This document shows, one piece after another, positions 33,701-45,427 of a DNA stretch of 64,000 nt. The notes below the pieces were generated by a model, which saw nothing but the letters and a program-made list of their open reading frames with translations, had not been told where the DNA came from and did not search any database. Within the stretch, counting starts at the first letter, position 1; each line of letters starts with the position of its first letter. The position numbers and the translations under genes were made by a program. The stretch is taken from assembly GCF_020906515.1 (NCBI RefSeq), contig NC_085856.1, positions 1 to 64,000 on the forward strand, read 5' to 3'. The DNA is from Vanrija pseudolonga. Its lineage: Eukaryota; Basidiomycota; Tremellomycetes; Trichosporonales; Trichosporonaceae.

Positions 33701-36362
33701 AGCCATGGCGAGCATGATCGCGTCGCCGTGCTCGTCGCGCACGGCGTCGGTCGACGCGTACATGGTCATGATCTCGTTGTCGATGCGCTCCGAGGCCGTG
33801 GGCGCGCCGAGATCATCGAGCTCCTTATTGTACCGGTGGTAGATGATGTCGCCAATGTCGCGGGGCACGAGGCCAAAGTAGTTTTCGCATTGCGAGCCGA
33901 GGGTCCAGAGCTCGGAGAAGACGGCGGCCTGGTCGGGCTGCGAGAGGAACAGCGGGCAGCGGTCGGTGGTCTCGAGGTAGACATCTTCAAAGGCCGCGCG
34001 GCGGAGGACGGTGAAGAAGATGACGGCGAAGAGGTCGGCCGCAACGTCGACCGGCGTGTTGGACAGCTCGCGGCCATAGCACGTGAGCGGGGCGCGCGTG
34101 AGCTTGCTCATGACCTTGTGGTTGCCGTAGAAGAGCGCGTCGAGGACGACATCCTCGACGAGCTCGTGGAGGTAGAGCAGGTTGTCGAGGGTGGGCAGCT
34201 CCGTTGCACCTTAACGGGCGAGGTGCTGGAGGCGGAGGGCGAGCACGTGGCCGACGGTGAGCGACCGGCCGAGCGCCTTGCGTGCGGCCAGGTGCGTCCA
34301 GTTGTTGTGAGTCGTGTCGTGAGTGAGCAGACGGTGGACGTAGTCGCGGATGCTCTGCGCCAAGAAGTGCTTGTTGCGCGAGAGGCCGAGCTTCTGAAGC
34401 ATGAGGAGCAGTTCTGACGGCGAGGCGTCCTCGAGCGCGACGCGGATCGTCGGCGGGAGACCCGAGAGGTGCTGCGTCGGCGCCGACACGGACTCGAGGA
34501 CCACCTCGTGCTCGTACCGCTCGGTACGGGGGATACCCGAGTGTGCAAGCCGGGTGTGGAGGATGACAGCTGTGTTGTTGGGGCTCTGGCGCGAGATGAA
34601 GATGTCGACGCCGTCGGGGTCCGAGTCATGGCGCACGCGACACACACCCCAGAACTGGGTGTTGCCGTCGGGCGTGCGGAAGCCAGTGTGCAGGCCCTTG
34701 AATGCGAGGATGCGGTGGGAGCCAAGACCAGCGATGAGGTCGTGCACCTGGACGTCACAGGCACTGTCTTGCGCGAACTGGCGAAGGCCAATGAGCACGG
34801 CCTGCTCCTCGGCACCGGTGAGAGGCTCGAGCATCGACAGCAGCAGCAGGTGCGCCTGCGACTCGACGATTGCGTCGTAGTGCTGGATCAGCGGCTCACA
34901 ACCGATCGGGAAGCACCCATATGGCGAGAGCAGGCTGCTGCCCTGGTTGCCGTTCCTAAAGTCGGTCCACGACGATGGGAACATGGAGAGGTAAGACGGC
35001 GGCTCGACGAAGGGTGTGACCTCGGTCTGCCAGCGGGACAACAGCGGGGGCGGGGGCGATGGCTCGAAGCAGACGGACGCGCCGGGGACGACGTCGTCGA
35101 TATCGTCGAGGTCGAGCGCTGACCTCGTCAAGTGCGCCATCGCCGAGGTCGACGCTGCTCTCGATGGCTATCCACGAGCGCTGGAGGTCGATGATCTCGG
35201 CGCGCCGGAGGTACTCGAACCCGCCGATGGTGCTGGCCGCGCTGGCCGGCTTGCGGGCTTTGCGCTGGCCCGGGAGGCCGTCGTACGGGCCATGTTCAAA
35301 GACAGCGCCAAAGTGCTCAGCAATGGCCACGGCACGCTTGACGACGGAAGGGTGCGGGCGGTGGAGCCACTGATCGAGATAGCCGACAAAGAACTCTGGA
35401 CGGGCTTCACGGGTGCGGGCGCAGCGCGTCATGACCCCGCGGAGCTTCTTGCTCTGGAAGTATCCGCGACGGTGGCCATTGGGGAGGATGCATGCGCTCT
35501 CAATGATGAGGCCGGACGCAAAGCCGAGGTTGATTGTGTCGAGAATGTCTGCATCGTGGTGGATGAGGAGAATGCAAGAAATGCCGCGATCATCGAGTGC
35601 AGCCAGCAAAAGTGTCGGCCTTGTCGGCGTTTGTCGTCGGAGAACATCGGGGCGCAAAGCCAGTCAGGTCGAGTTCAAGGTACCGCTCGACAAGGCCCGC
35701 GATCGTGAGGCTGACGGTATCCTCGGCAAGTTCCTCTGCGGCAATCGTGTCAATGTCGATGCCGCCGAGAAGCATCTGTGGGGCCTTTGTCGTCCCGGAC
35801 GTGATGGACGCGGTGAGCGATACACGTGAATCATTGCGGGGTGGGGCGAGCGACGATCGGGATGTTCGGGACGGAGGGACACGTTTGTGCTGCTGCGGTC
35901 GGCGACGACCGTGACTTCTGATGCACTGCCCTTGCTCGGGGTTCCTCTGGCACTGGTGGGGATGAGCACGCGTTTGGAGGGGGAGGGGGGGTATGTGTGC
36001 AATGGGACAGCGTGGCTATGCGTGCAATGGGGAGGAGGTGCGATGGGAAGGACAAAGGAGGTGCTAGCCAGGGTGCATCACAGTAACAAAACCAACTCAC
36101 GTTGGGGACTCGGACTTTGTTTCGGCTTTGTTGACTGGCCCCCGGCGTCCTCGGGCTTGAAAAAGGTGTACGCTATGAAGAAGAGCAGTGGGACGGCGAT
36201 GGCACTCGCGCCGATGGCGAGGTTGACAGCCTTGTACCAGTGTGCGAGAAGACCCTTCGCCGACAGCACAGTGCTGCAGAAGATTAGGAGGCGGGGTTGC
36301 TCGGCGACGCCGCAGCCAGTGGCGGCGGCCGTGCCGAACCCGGGCGGGAAAAAGGAAGACAT
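27752..36362 (-). pseudogene. gt4c-like: giant multi-pass membrane glycosyltransferase (GT4), Gt4c-like; several breaks
   Basis: The gene starts at ATG 36362 (MSSFFPPGFG), whose exon holds a TM helix and ends at 36101 before GTGAGT; the next exon begins near 35920. The protein is about 2,600 residues. An N-terminal soluble part (RYLELDLTGFAP, LLIHHDADILDTINLGFASG, FFVGYLDQWLHRPH) is followed by some ten or more TM helices between about 33,700 and 30,800 (for example VFCVPVVLDVLLLTF, IIYFCLGSLILDTTLY, CGIIFGVMTVLMWVFV). A further soluble domain runs from 30.8 to 28.74 kb. After a 46-bp intron (about 28685-28730, branch GCTAAC) comes the GT4 domain: VVMLSNVQSTKG, GYKPVGKI, and SISEGLPLAIDEAALAGVPI with the E-x7-E nucleotide-sugar motif. 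Size, topology and a C-terminal GT4 match Gt4c, the GAG polymerase/exporter. Breaks: frameshifts near 35,600, 35,130 and 30,850 and in-frame stops at 34211-34213 and 33239-33241, with coding continuing in the same frame beyond each stop. Confidence 0.75.
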
Positions 36363-36621
36363 GGCAGAGGCGGGGGTACCGCTGCCGAGGGCGTGACGGT
36401 CATTGGTTTGCTACGGTGAAGTTGTAGGGTTGTTTGAAAGGATTGTGAGTGCTGCAGCTTGGCAGCTTTCGGTAGGTTTGAGCGGGGAGACTGCCGAGGG
36501 GGAGGGGGGGGGGGGGCAAGAGGAGGAGGACGAGCGAGGAGGAGAAGATAAGGGTGGTTGATTGATCACATGGTTCGTTGCGACGAGCTCAGGAAGAGGC
36601 TGGTGTAGCTAGTCTCCCGCC

Positions 36622-37104
36622 ATGGCCTCGTCACTCGAGCGAAGTGTTGACTCATTGTGCGCGCTGGGCATCGCCCTCGGCCATTCCTAAACCGACAACA
36701 ATACTCTCGACGCGCCGTTGAAGTTTCCCACGCCATCGTCGTCCACCCCGACCTGCAGCCATGTGCTCGAGGCCGCTCGCCCCTGGCTCTGGGAGAATGT
36801 CGACGTGCTCTCCGGCCGTGGATGGCTCTCGGTCGTCAACGCCCTCACCGAGGAAGTCGAGGACAAGATCAAGATCGAGGTCGTCGACGGCGAAGACGTC
36901 GAACAGCGGCTTGCTGAGGCGTTTGTCAGGCACGAGAACGCCAAGAGCTCGGACGGCAGCGCAAACGGCACTCCCAAGTCGCCCTTCGACGCAGCCTTTG
37001 CCCACCACACCGACGCCTTGCCAGACACACCGGTTGCGTCGTCGTCGTCGACTGCGTCGGCGCTCCCGCAAGGGGCTTGGTGCATGCAGCATTCGCATCG
37101 CTGA
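36622..37104 (+). pseudogene. F-box-like protein fragment
   Basis: ATG 36622 starts MASSLERSVDSLCALGIALG, and after an in-frame TAA at 36688-36690 the same frame continues with CSHVLEAARPWLWENVDVLS and WLSVVNALTEEVED, then an acidic and serine-rich tail to TGA at 37104. 'C..FLEAARPWLWENVDV' is the usual second half of an F-box (helix 2-3) in Cryptococcus-type F-box/LRR proteins, which recruit substrates to SCF ubiquitin ligases. Too short to be complete; the missing downstream part was not seen. It is divergent from the GT4 gene, sharing a 260-bp spacer with a long G run at about 36500-36520. Confidence 0.45.
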
Positions 37105-38640
37105 TTTTTCGCCCCCTACCTGCTTGGACCATGGCCTCAGAGGTTAGGTTACCGAAATCTTGCCCACCCGCCCCCCGCAACGCCGCACGGCCGCCGCCAC
37201 ATTCCGTTTTTGTTTGGCTGCCGATCCCCTTCCCTGCAAGACAGATCTGTCACTGTGCGTATTCTTGCCTCCGCAGCGCACCGGCCGGGCGCTTTGCCGA
37301 GAGAGAGGTACCGTGACACGCCCGACACAGATTCGGCGTGCCTCGGATCGAGATCCGATGTTTGACGACGCGGAGGATCGACTACATACTCGTGTCGTCG
37401 ACCACCATGTCGAGCAACATGCCTCGCCGTCTGCAGCTTTCACGACTTGCCTTATCCGTACAAGCAACGCCCAGCCCCCTCCTGTTCTGAGGGTGGGAAT
37501 TCCGCGCGCCCGGCTGCTCTGGCGAGCCTAGTCCCGTGCATGGGCAACCAGCCGTGGAGGGGACGACGAGTCCCGTGGCGAAGTACTCAATATCCCTCGC
37601 ACTCGCACGCACCGCAGGCCACTGCCTGTGTCAGCATGCATGCCCCCGCACCCAATGCAGGGCGAGACTCGCAGTACACAGCTCACAGGGCCCAGCTCAC
37701 AGCTCACAGCTTCACAGGGTCGGTGCTGGGTTTTGAGCGCTGTCGATCGCCGAGTTGTCAACTGCTGCACAGGCCGCAACCTCGTCCCTCTGCCACATCT
37801 TGACCCCCTGTACAGTTGCGCGTTGCACCGTTTCTCGCATCGCTCTCGTCCTCGCGCCCGACGTGGTCTCGCACCGGCTTCTCCTTGCAACCTTGCAACC
37901 TGATCTGGCCCTGCCGCAAAGCTTACGACAGGATCCGCCTTGCTGATCGCGCTGCTAGCAGTAGTTCCCAGACAGAGATGATGAAGTTCTATCTCTGTCC
38001 TGTGAGATGTCTTGGTGCACTCTACACGACGCGTCGATCGTTTCACTCTTCGGGCATCTCGCTGCTGACAAAAGGAAGCAAAAAAGAAAAAACACACCAA
38101 GCCCCCTCGAGCATTGGCCGCGCTCTCCTTCTTCGTGCTCTTGGTAGCTTCAGTCACGCAGTTGTCGACAGCCAGGGTGGTCGTGCTCATCCTCCTCCCC
38201 AACTCACCCTCGACCCTTCCCCGTCAGCCATTTCCGGTCATCATCAGCAGCCGCTCTTGAATCGGCGGTGCCTAGGAATTCAGAGTCACTGAGCTGCCAA
38301 GCCATTCACAAGGACCGCGTGGAAAAAAAAACCCATCGCCGCTTTACTCAACGAACAACACCGTGCTGCGGTACCGTCATCAGCAGGTTTCAAACCACCC
38401 TCCGATCGCTCCTTCCCTCCTGAGTCCCCATTCGCATCACCACGTCTCCCCTTCGCCCGTCATCCCAAAAGCCATCCTCACAGCACCCCATCCCGGCTTC
38501 AACACATGCCGTCACACTCCCGAATCGAGCACTGTCGTCACCACTGGAAAGTTAACGGCTCCCTCTGGCCCGTTGACATCTGAACAACCTGCAATGCATG
38601 CCCATGCCCCTATCCCTTCGCCAATTCTCCACCCAATCTC
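37105..38640. other. no gene supported
   Basis: Several frames of 60-220 codons exist on both strands but read as low-complexity, Cys- and Arg-rich shadows. A small imperfect repeat of cagctcaca lies at 37678-37718. The right part (38,360-38,600) is CT-rich on the plus strand. Confidence 0.35.
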
Positions 38641-39110
38641 CTACTTCTTTTCGGCGGGCTTGAAATCAACAGCGAGGTTGAGATAGCGCTTGTACTCGTC
38701 CGCGAACGCGCCGCGGGCAATCGGCAGGCGAGGGGGGAACGCGCGGCGCCTGCAGTTGTCTTCCTCCACGCTGCTTTGGTACTTCGTGTAGCCGAATTCA
38801 ACGGCCTTCTCCAACCTCATCCTCGTCCAGCTCGACATGCGGAGCTGCGCAGCGCTTTCAATGTCCGCGACTTCCTTGATCTGGCTGGGGAGGAGGTCGC
38901 TTTCGAATGCGTGGTCGATGGTGAGGAATCCCACGACCAATTCGGCTTTGAACTTGGACTGGATGGCCTCGTCAAGGCCATCGGTACTACCGATGCGCTC
39001 GGGATCCGCAACGACACTCTTGCCCGAGGCGGCCGCCTGGGCCTTAAAGATGCTCGCCAGCGTGGCCCAATTATCGGCTAGCACAATGTTAAACGAGGAC
39101 AGGAATGCCA
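38641..39110 (-). CDS. hypothetical protein, C-terminal part
   Basis: The minus frame ending at 38641 encodes a convincing helical protein: FNIVLADNWATLASIFKAQA, DPERIGSTDGLDEAIQSKFK, VGFLTIDHAFESDLLP, EVADIESAAQLRMSSWTRMR, ending NLAVDFKPAEKK. Codon use is GC-rich and uniform up to about 39,110, where the dispersed repeat (39123-39506) starts; the open frame runs on to 39396 but changes character. No ATG was found before MSSWTRM (about 38,830), so the 5' end may have been replaced by the repeat or lie in an unplaced exon. No domain recognised. Confidence 0.5.
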
Positions 39111-39122
39111 ACAGGTTAGGAA

Positions 39123-39506
39123 GGGCGGCTGTAGGCGGGGCGAGTGAGCACACGGGAGTACTTTGATGAGCTGGTTTACCGCGGTGGCGGCTCTCGGCTT
39201 GGAGAACGAGTGGAGGGGATTGGATGGGAGGTTTGCACGTCGTGTTTTTGAAGGGTAGGCGATGAGCGACAACCTGCCTAATGATAAGGAGCGAGGCGGC
39301 GAACGAACAGGGCAGATGGTAGTTAAAATAGGACTGCCCTCCAGCTAATGAGTGGTTATAGGGGCCAAATCCGGAGCCCGCCGATGCAAGCCGCAATCCT
39401 CGCCACCGCTATCTGGGGGGCGGCGCTACTAGCATCATACCGTTGAATTGCCAATTGCTAATCCAACTCTTAATCCTTCAGGGCTAGATTTCGGCCACCG
39501 AGTGGG
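39123..39506 (+). repeat. dispersed repeat, copy A
   Basis: It shares an ordered set of blocks with copy B at 47363-47789: cggctgtagg, tgagctggtttac, gcggtggcggct, ggcttggag, gttaaa, then ctcgccaccgctatctgggg followed by ggcg and attgccaa, ending near cggcc..gtggg. Both copies have the same orientation, are about 0.4 kb and differ by many substitutions and indels. No terminal inverted repeats, poly-A end or coding capacity was seen. Confidence 0.7.
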
Positions 39507-40891
39507 CGTCGCTCGATTTCCACTCATTCGGGAGCAAACCCGTGATTCCTTCGATGGTGTTCGTCGCTATCCAGAGCAAAATACGGGGCAAGTGTGCGTC
39601 GCCACTGAATGATATCGTTGTCGGAAGCCGCGCATTGTACCAATGCCTCGTGGAACGGAAATAGCTCCACCTGTATGTAAATCTCGAATTGCGAACAGCG
39701 GAAGTCGCTCATTTATAAGCGGGGACGGCCACACAGCTCTTTAACTCGCATTACGTTGCTCTGTTCGTTCACTTGGTCAACCAGTGCCTTACACAGCCAA
39801 GTTCTCAGGATGACAATGCCCGATTGAGGGAAGAGCACAGGAATGAAGGAATAGGGCAGCCGCCTCTGCGACAGCGCGAGGAGCTGCAATTGCCTTCAGC
39901 CGTCCAAGGGACCAAATCGGTGAATGATGGGAGGCATATCGAAGATGCCGTCCTTCCGAGTGTCTCCGCTGTCTGCGATGGGGATTTGTCTAGGGTTGGC
40001 TCAAGAGACAGACTGTCTTTCTATGAGTGAGTCTGCTGGTTTTTGTACTGAGTCGCGGCCCGGCTATCAAAGACAGGAGACAATACATCATTTACAATCG
40101 CATTAGGACCTGAGACGACACTGAGGACTAGATCAAAGATGACGTCGTATCACTTGGAGGTGGTGCCTGGCGATACACCACCTTGGTCGTGCTGGGCATC
40201 GAGCCGTCAGATTAGGTTTAAAGTGAATCGCCGTCGGCTTGCGGCGATGGGGACGAGTCGGAGAATGAGGACGATGACGAGGTAGTGACAACATCTGAGG
40301 GCGACGAAGATTATAATATTGCGGCGGCTGGGAAAGTGAAGAGGACGCCGATGTCGCGGCGGCAGCGTTGGACGCCGCGTAAGTGGGCGGCAGCCCCTGT
40401 AGCGCCTCTGGTCGTGTGGCACATGTGATTACGCCATGCCTACTGCGGAGACCCATCGGACCCATCCAAGCGCCCATCTCTGTAGACTCCAAACTCGAGA
40501 ACCCGCAGACCATCTCGAGCCATCAGCATTCACACCGGTATGAGAGGGCTCACAATATGGCTGGCGAGGGTAATATGGCTGGCGAGGGTTGCGACCAGAC
40601 GCAAAGGTTGGGCACTTTGTGTCATTCCACCAGTCTTCCCATCCAGCCATCATGCTGTCGCGCTCTGCGGCTGCACGATAACGACGCTCTTGCAGACCGT
40701 TCAGCGGCACTAGCTCGTATATAGCGCCATTGGACATTGCTAGGCCCCTTGGGCTGGAGTGGGGTCCGTATTCTTCACGTGTCAATTCGAAGATAACGGT
40801 GACCGGGATTGAACTATGCATCGATCCAGGCGATGGCAGCTTCATGGTTGCAGTGTCTAGAACGACTGTGTGGTCATTCTACGCGAGTGCG
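39507..40891. other. no gene supported
   Basis: Short frames only. An 18-bp perfect duplication, aatatggctggcgagggt, lies at 40554-40571 and 40572-40589. Confidence 0.35.
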
Positions 40892-42595
40892 TCAGCTCTC
40901 AAGTGCCGTGAGAAGAAGAGGGTTACTGGCTATGGAGATCAGCAGCCTGGTACCGCTACAGACAACTTCGTGGCCCGCATCGCCAAGTTCGGCACCACAC
41001 CCGACGAAGATGGAGTTCTTGGCGACAATGTGATCGCGTTCTTGCGTTCCTACAGTCTCGCCGAAGAGAAAGACATCTCTGTAGTTCTTGACAACTTGTA
41101 GAGCGAAACAATCGTAGATAATGATGAGGTCGTCACCGGCAATGAACGTGCTTCAATGATCAATAAAGGCCAGCATCGCATCACTCACGACTCAGGGTAG
41201 ACCTGACGGTCTTCAAAGTACCCCTCAGTGACAATGGGGGCAGTGAGCTGGTGGTACAGTCGGGGCGATTCGAACACAGAGCCAGGGTTTGACCCAGCCA
41301 TGTCACCCCGAAGTGTTACAGCTTCACTTAGTGGAGGGATCTCATGGGCCGAAGCGTGACTGTAGGTGCTTGCTATACTGCGAACCGCTGCACCCAAGTC
41401 GTAGGCGACTGCAGCAGGAAGCATCTTCGTTTGCTGCGGGGTTTCCTCTCGGTTGGAGGGGATGGAGAGAACGAATTGGGATGATGCCCAAGAATACACC
41501 TGCACCGACTCGGTTGTCCGCGCGATGAAGTGAGCGTCCATGTGCACCTTCTGGAACGAGGTTAGCTGCAGATCGGCCACTGGACCATACTGACGAAAAT
41601 GTCGTGCTCTCTATTTCCACTCGGATTTGGGGCAATGGCAAAGTCGTTCAGGACAAGCGGTTGCTCGCTCTGGATGCCATCTCCAATCTTTTCTGTGCTG
41701 ACGAGTCGATGAACCTTGATGACCTGGTCGTGTTCAAATTACACCGTGACCACAAGGCACATATGGCCCGTTTGCTGATCGCGATCTACACTCATCGCAT
41801 GGAGAGCGAATGGCTCCGTGACATGCGCCAGTGAGAAAGACGTGAGATGATGGAAGCCGGGAATGATGGACGTAGGCGACAGAGGTCTGCCGAACAGCTT
41901 CATCGCCGTAGGTTTGACCCAGACGTCGACTGTGTCGTGGTCGTGCGTCTCGTCTCCCTTCTGGCGCCTGCAAAGCACATGACCGAGTGAATCCAACACG
42001 AACATGTTATTATAGTTGCCTTCGGGTAGCAAGACGGGGCCATGTCGAGGCTGAAGAGTCAGTGCGTCGAAGGCAATGAGTACCCCAGCAGGGTAGTAAT
42101 TGTGGCTGTATGTAGCGCCCATGAAAAGGATAGTTCCATCACCGTGGTCGATGGGTAACAGGGTGCACTGATACGTGGGGTCACCACCCTGGGGCAAATG
42201 GTCTGTCGGGATGACATATGGAGACCAGCGGAGTACGCCTTTGCCAGAAGACCATGCTTTCTCCTGGCGAAGATTGGCGAGGCCTGGAGTGGAACACCGC
42301 GTCAGTCCCAACAATCACTCGTCGGTAGCAACTTACAAAGGTCCCTCCACTCCAAGTTCTCGTTCTCCAATGGCGCGCTCACCAGGGCACGTTGCTCTAG
42401 GTCGTATGGATCGGCCGTGTTCACATTTGAAAGCTGGAAGAAGACCCGTTTGCAAACCCTCAAGCGTGTGATGACCTGTCGCCAGCGGCACGAGACACTG
42501 AAGCTGGATAAAACGATGTCGTGGGAATCGAGATGAGAGAAGATTTGAAGGAAAACATAGTCGTCAAACACCGCTACTGGATCTCTTGAAGACAT
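40892..42595 (-). pseudogene. F-box protein, two interruptions
   Basis: ATG 42595 starts MSSRDPVAVFDDYVFLQIFS; the F-box covers residues about 8-45 (LDSHDIVLSSFSVSCRWRQV). Exon 1 ends near 42337 and, after an intron of about 55 bp, exon 2 continues with LANLRQEKAWSSGKGVLRWS, VLDSLGHVLCRRQKG and FALHAMSVDRDQQTG. The last exon reads FIAGDDLIIIYDCFALQVV and ends at TGA 40892-40894. The C-terminal region (about 500 residues, beta-strand rich, with GDDLI-type turns) looks like a propeller or kelch-like substrate receptor. F-box proteins bind Skp1 and pick targets for SCF ubiquitination. An in-frame TAA lies at 41739-41741, with the frame continuing as FEHDQVIKVHRLVSTEK, and a frameshift lies near 41,580 before VADLQLTSFQKV. 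Otherwise splicing is regular. Confidence 0.65.
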
Positions 42596-43770
42596 TGAAG
42601 ACACTTAGAACGTTGCGTTGCCGACGCGTAGATGGATGAGATGAAGAGCAACAGGGACAGGTAAAGAACCCGAACGAAAGATATCGGGCGAGACCCGTTG
42701 TGCTACCATGACGTGCCGAGAACGAGGGGGGAGGCAAGGGGTTAAACAGCATCACGCAGCGTGGGGCTGAGTAAAGTGTGCTTGGCAGCACGTGATAATG
42801 GCGGTGGTTCCCCAGTTACAAGCCACCTCATAACTTTCAATTGTTTACGTAATTGGTCAAGTTTTTCGATGAGGTCAGTCCCGTCACGTGCTCTGCCAGC
42901 TGAGGTGCCAAACGAGGCTGTGACGTTAGGGCGAGATTCCACCCTGTCTCTCGGTCTTGGACCGCTCACCGTGACCATTAATGGAGGGCGGTCGAGATAA
43001 GAAGATCCCTTTTGGGGCTAATCCACTAACACCGCCGTCACTGTCCGAAAAGCTACTCGACTGGTTAACCCCATGCCCCATGTAGTCACGGCAGGCAGCG
43101 GACTACAGCTGTTTGATCGATGTGATGCTCTGCACGCCGCATTGCACTGATGTTAGGGAATGTTATGAGCCTGAGAGCATGCACAAACGTTCTTGAGAGC
43201 AGAAGGCCGCACGCAGAGTAACGAGGCAAGCAAGCACATTACAGTTGGTCGGCTATCAGTAGACGCCCCGCAGGGCCGCATTCATTAGGGGAGATAAGAA
43301 GCAGCTTTGTACGCGCCGCTCGGATGAAACTCCAAGTGACAAGCAAACGTTCCCCACTGTATCTCCACGCAACTGCCTGGCTCGGCACCACGTTGCAGCA
43401 GTGCATGCATTTGTATTGTGATGCGTCGTGCGCGCCTCCTTTTCCCTTTGATGAATGATGCGTGACTGCGAGTGGGGATGGGGCCCATTCCGCACCCAAA
43501 AAGACGCCACTTTCTCACGGATCACTATGGACCTGGCGTGGATGACGATTCACACCATATTTAAGAGGTCCATGCCACACCACATCACGAACTTGTCACT
43601 ATCGGTCACTCATTTAAGACCGACGCTTTTTAGTTTCCCTCGCCACCGCCCGACCGACTCGTGCACAATAATAGCAAGTGAGGCGACCCCCGCCACCGCA
43701 CCTGTACAACCGCTACCACGACCCACTCTCAATGCAACTGCTACACTCCGATAAACAACTCCCAGCCCCC
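42596..43770. promoter_or_regulatory. intergenic region upstream of OLE1
   Basis: No gene was seen between the F-box gene and the desaturase, which are transcribed away from each other. A TATA-like catatttaa is at about 43557-43565 and a second atttaag at about 43612, with a pyrimidine-rich tract running up to the start codon. These would suit a strongly expressed housekeeping gene; no further element is claimed. Confidence 0.35.
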
Positions 43771-45427
43771 ATGTCCACCGCAGCCGAGGCCGTCCACCAG
43801 TCACCCTCCAAGGTGATCAACGTGCTCGACCCCGAGGCGGAGGACTTCCAGGTGTCTGAAAACTATGTCACTAAGACGGTGCGAAACCAGAAGCACCTGC
43901 CCCCTATCACTTGGTCCAACTTGCTTTTCAACATTCAGTGGATCTCATTCCTCGCCCTGACGATCCCGCCTGCTCTGTCGTTCTATGGCCTTGCCACTAC
44001 CCCTGTCCAACTCAAGACTTTCATCTGGTCGTGAGATTGACTGCGTCTTGACATAATGTGGCACTTGCTAACTTGCTCCCAGAGTCGTCTACTACTTCAT
44101 CACTGGTCTTGGCATCACTGCCGGCTACCACCGACTCTGGGCTCACCGCTCGTACAATGCTTCCAAGCCTCTCCAGGTCACTCTTGCCCTCGCGGGTGCC
44201 GGAGCCGTCCAGGGATCGATCCGCTGGTGGGCACGCGGCCACAGGGCTCACCACCGCTACACGGACACGAAGCTTGATCCTTACTCGGCCCACGAGGGCT
44301 TCTGGTGGTCTCACATTGGCTGGATGCTCGTAAAACCCCGTGGAAACATTGGCTTCGCCGACATTTCCGACCTGAGCAAGAGCCCCGTCGTCCGCTGGCA
44401 GCACAGCAACTATGTCGCCCTCATGGTCTTCATGGGTCTTGCCTTCCCAACCACTGTCGCTGGCCTCGGCTGGGGTGACTGGCGCGGCGGCTTCTTCTTT
44501 GCCGGCGCTGCCCGTCTTGTCTTTGTTCACCACTCGACCTTCTGCGTCAACTCGCTTGCCCACTGGCTTGGTGAGACTCCCTTCGACAACAAGCACACCC
44601 CTAAGGATCACTTCATCACTGCTCTTGTCACTGTTGGTGAGGGCTACCACAACTTCCACCACCAGTTCCCCATGGACTTCCGCAACGCCATCAAGTGGTA
44701 CCAGTACGATCCTACCAAGTGGTTCATCTGGACCATGTCGAAGCTTGGCTTCGCCTCGCATCTCAAGAAGTTCCCCGAGAACGAGATCAAAAAGGGCCAG
44801 TACACCATGAAGCTTCAGATGCTGCAGGAGAAGTCCGAGGAGATCAAGTGGCCCGTCCACTCCAACGACCTGCCTGTTATCCTTTGGGAGGACTTCAAGG
44901 CTGAGGCCAAGGAGCGCTCTCTTGTCGCCATTCACGGTTTTATCCACGACGTCTCTTCGTTCATTGAGGATCACCCCGGTGGAGCCCACATCATCAAGAA
45001 GGCTGTCGGCACTGACGCCACTGCTGCCTTCTTCGGCGGTGTCTACGACCACTCGAACGCTGCCCACAACCTTCTGGCTACGATGCGCGTCGGTATCCTC
45101 GTTGGTGGCATGGAGGTCGAGTCGCTCAAACTCCAGGGTCTCCGCCGCAGCGTCTCGTCGACCCCCTTCGATTCGGATGTCTCGTCGGCTTCATCGGTCT
45201 CTGTCACGTCCATCCTCTCCGAAGTCAAGCTGATCGAGGAGCGTAAGCCCGCCCAACAGCCTGCTGCCCAGCTCTCTAACCCCTGGACTTTCAGCATTCC
45301 TCCCTCCGAGAGGCTTCGCATCGTTCAGGCCGAGCTTGAGGTCCGCCCGACCGTCCTCTCTGGCCTCAACTCGCAGGCTGACTTGGCCGCCGGTTCATGC
45401 TCTCTCCCGCCTCCTCTCTCGCCCTAG
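43771..45427 (+). CDS. OLE1: delta-9 fatty acid (stearoyl-CoA) desaturase with cytochrome b5 domain
   Basis: This ER membrane enzyme inserts the delta-9 double bond into palmitoyl- and stearoyl-CoA. Exon 1 (43771-44030, [12 protein letters not shown]; an in-frame ATG also lies at 43732) and exon 2 (44083-45427) are joined by a 52-bp intron with GTGAGA, a GCTAAC branch and CAG. The three histidine boxes are HRLWAH, HRAHH and HNFHH; flanking hydrophobic segments ([37 protein letters not shown]) form the membrane hairpins. The C-terminal third is a cytochrome b5 domain with [20 protein letters not shown], whose HPGG binds haem and supplies electrons, as in yeast Ole1. After that comes a Ser-rich tail. 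About 530 residues, close to the family's usual length. No frameshift or stop: the clearest intact gene in the window. Confidence 0.97.

Noticed and set aside
27752-42595. Reassigned stop codons (TAA/TAG read as glutamine), suggested by in-frame stops in several genes
   Set aside because: Intact genes end normally with TAG (OLE1, 18.6-kb gene) and TAA (mitochondrial protein), and frameshifts occur beside the stops, so gene damage or sequence error is the simpler reading.
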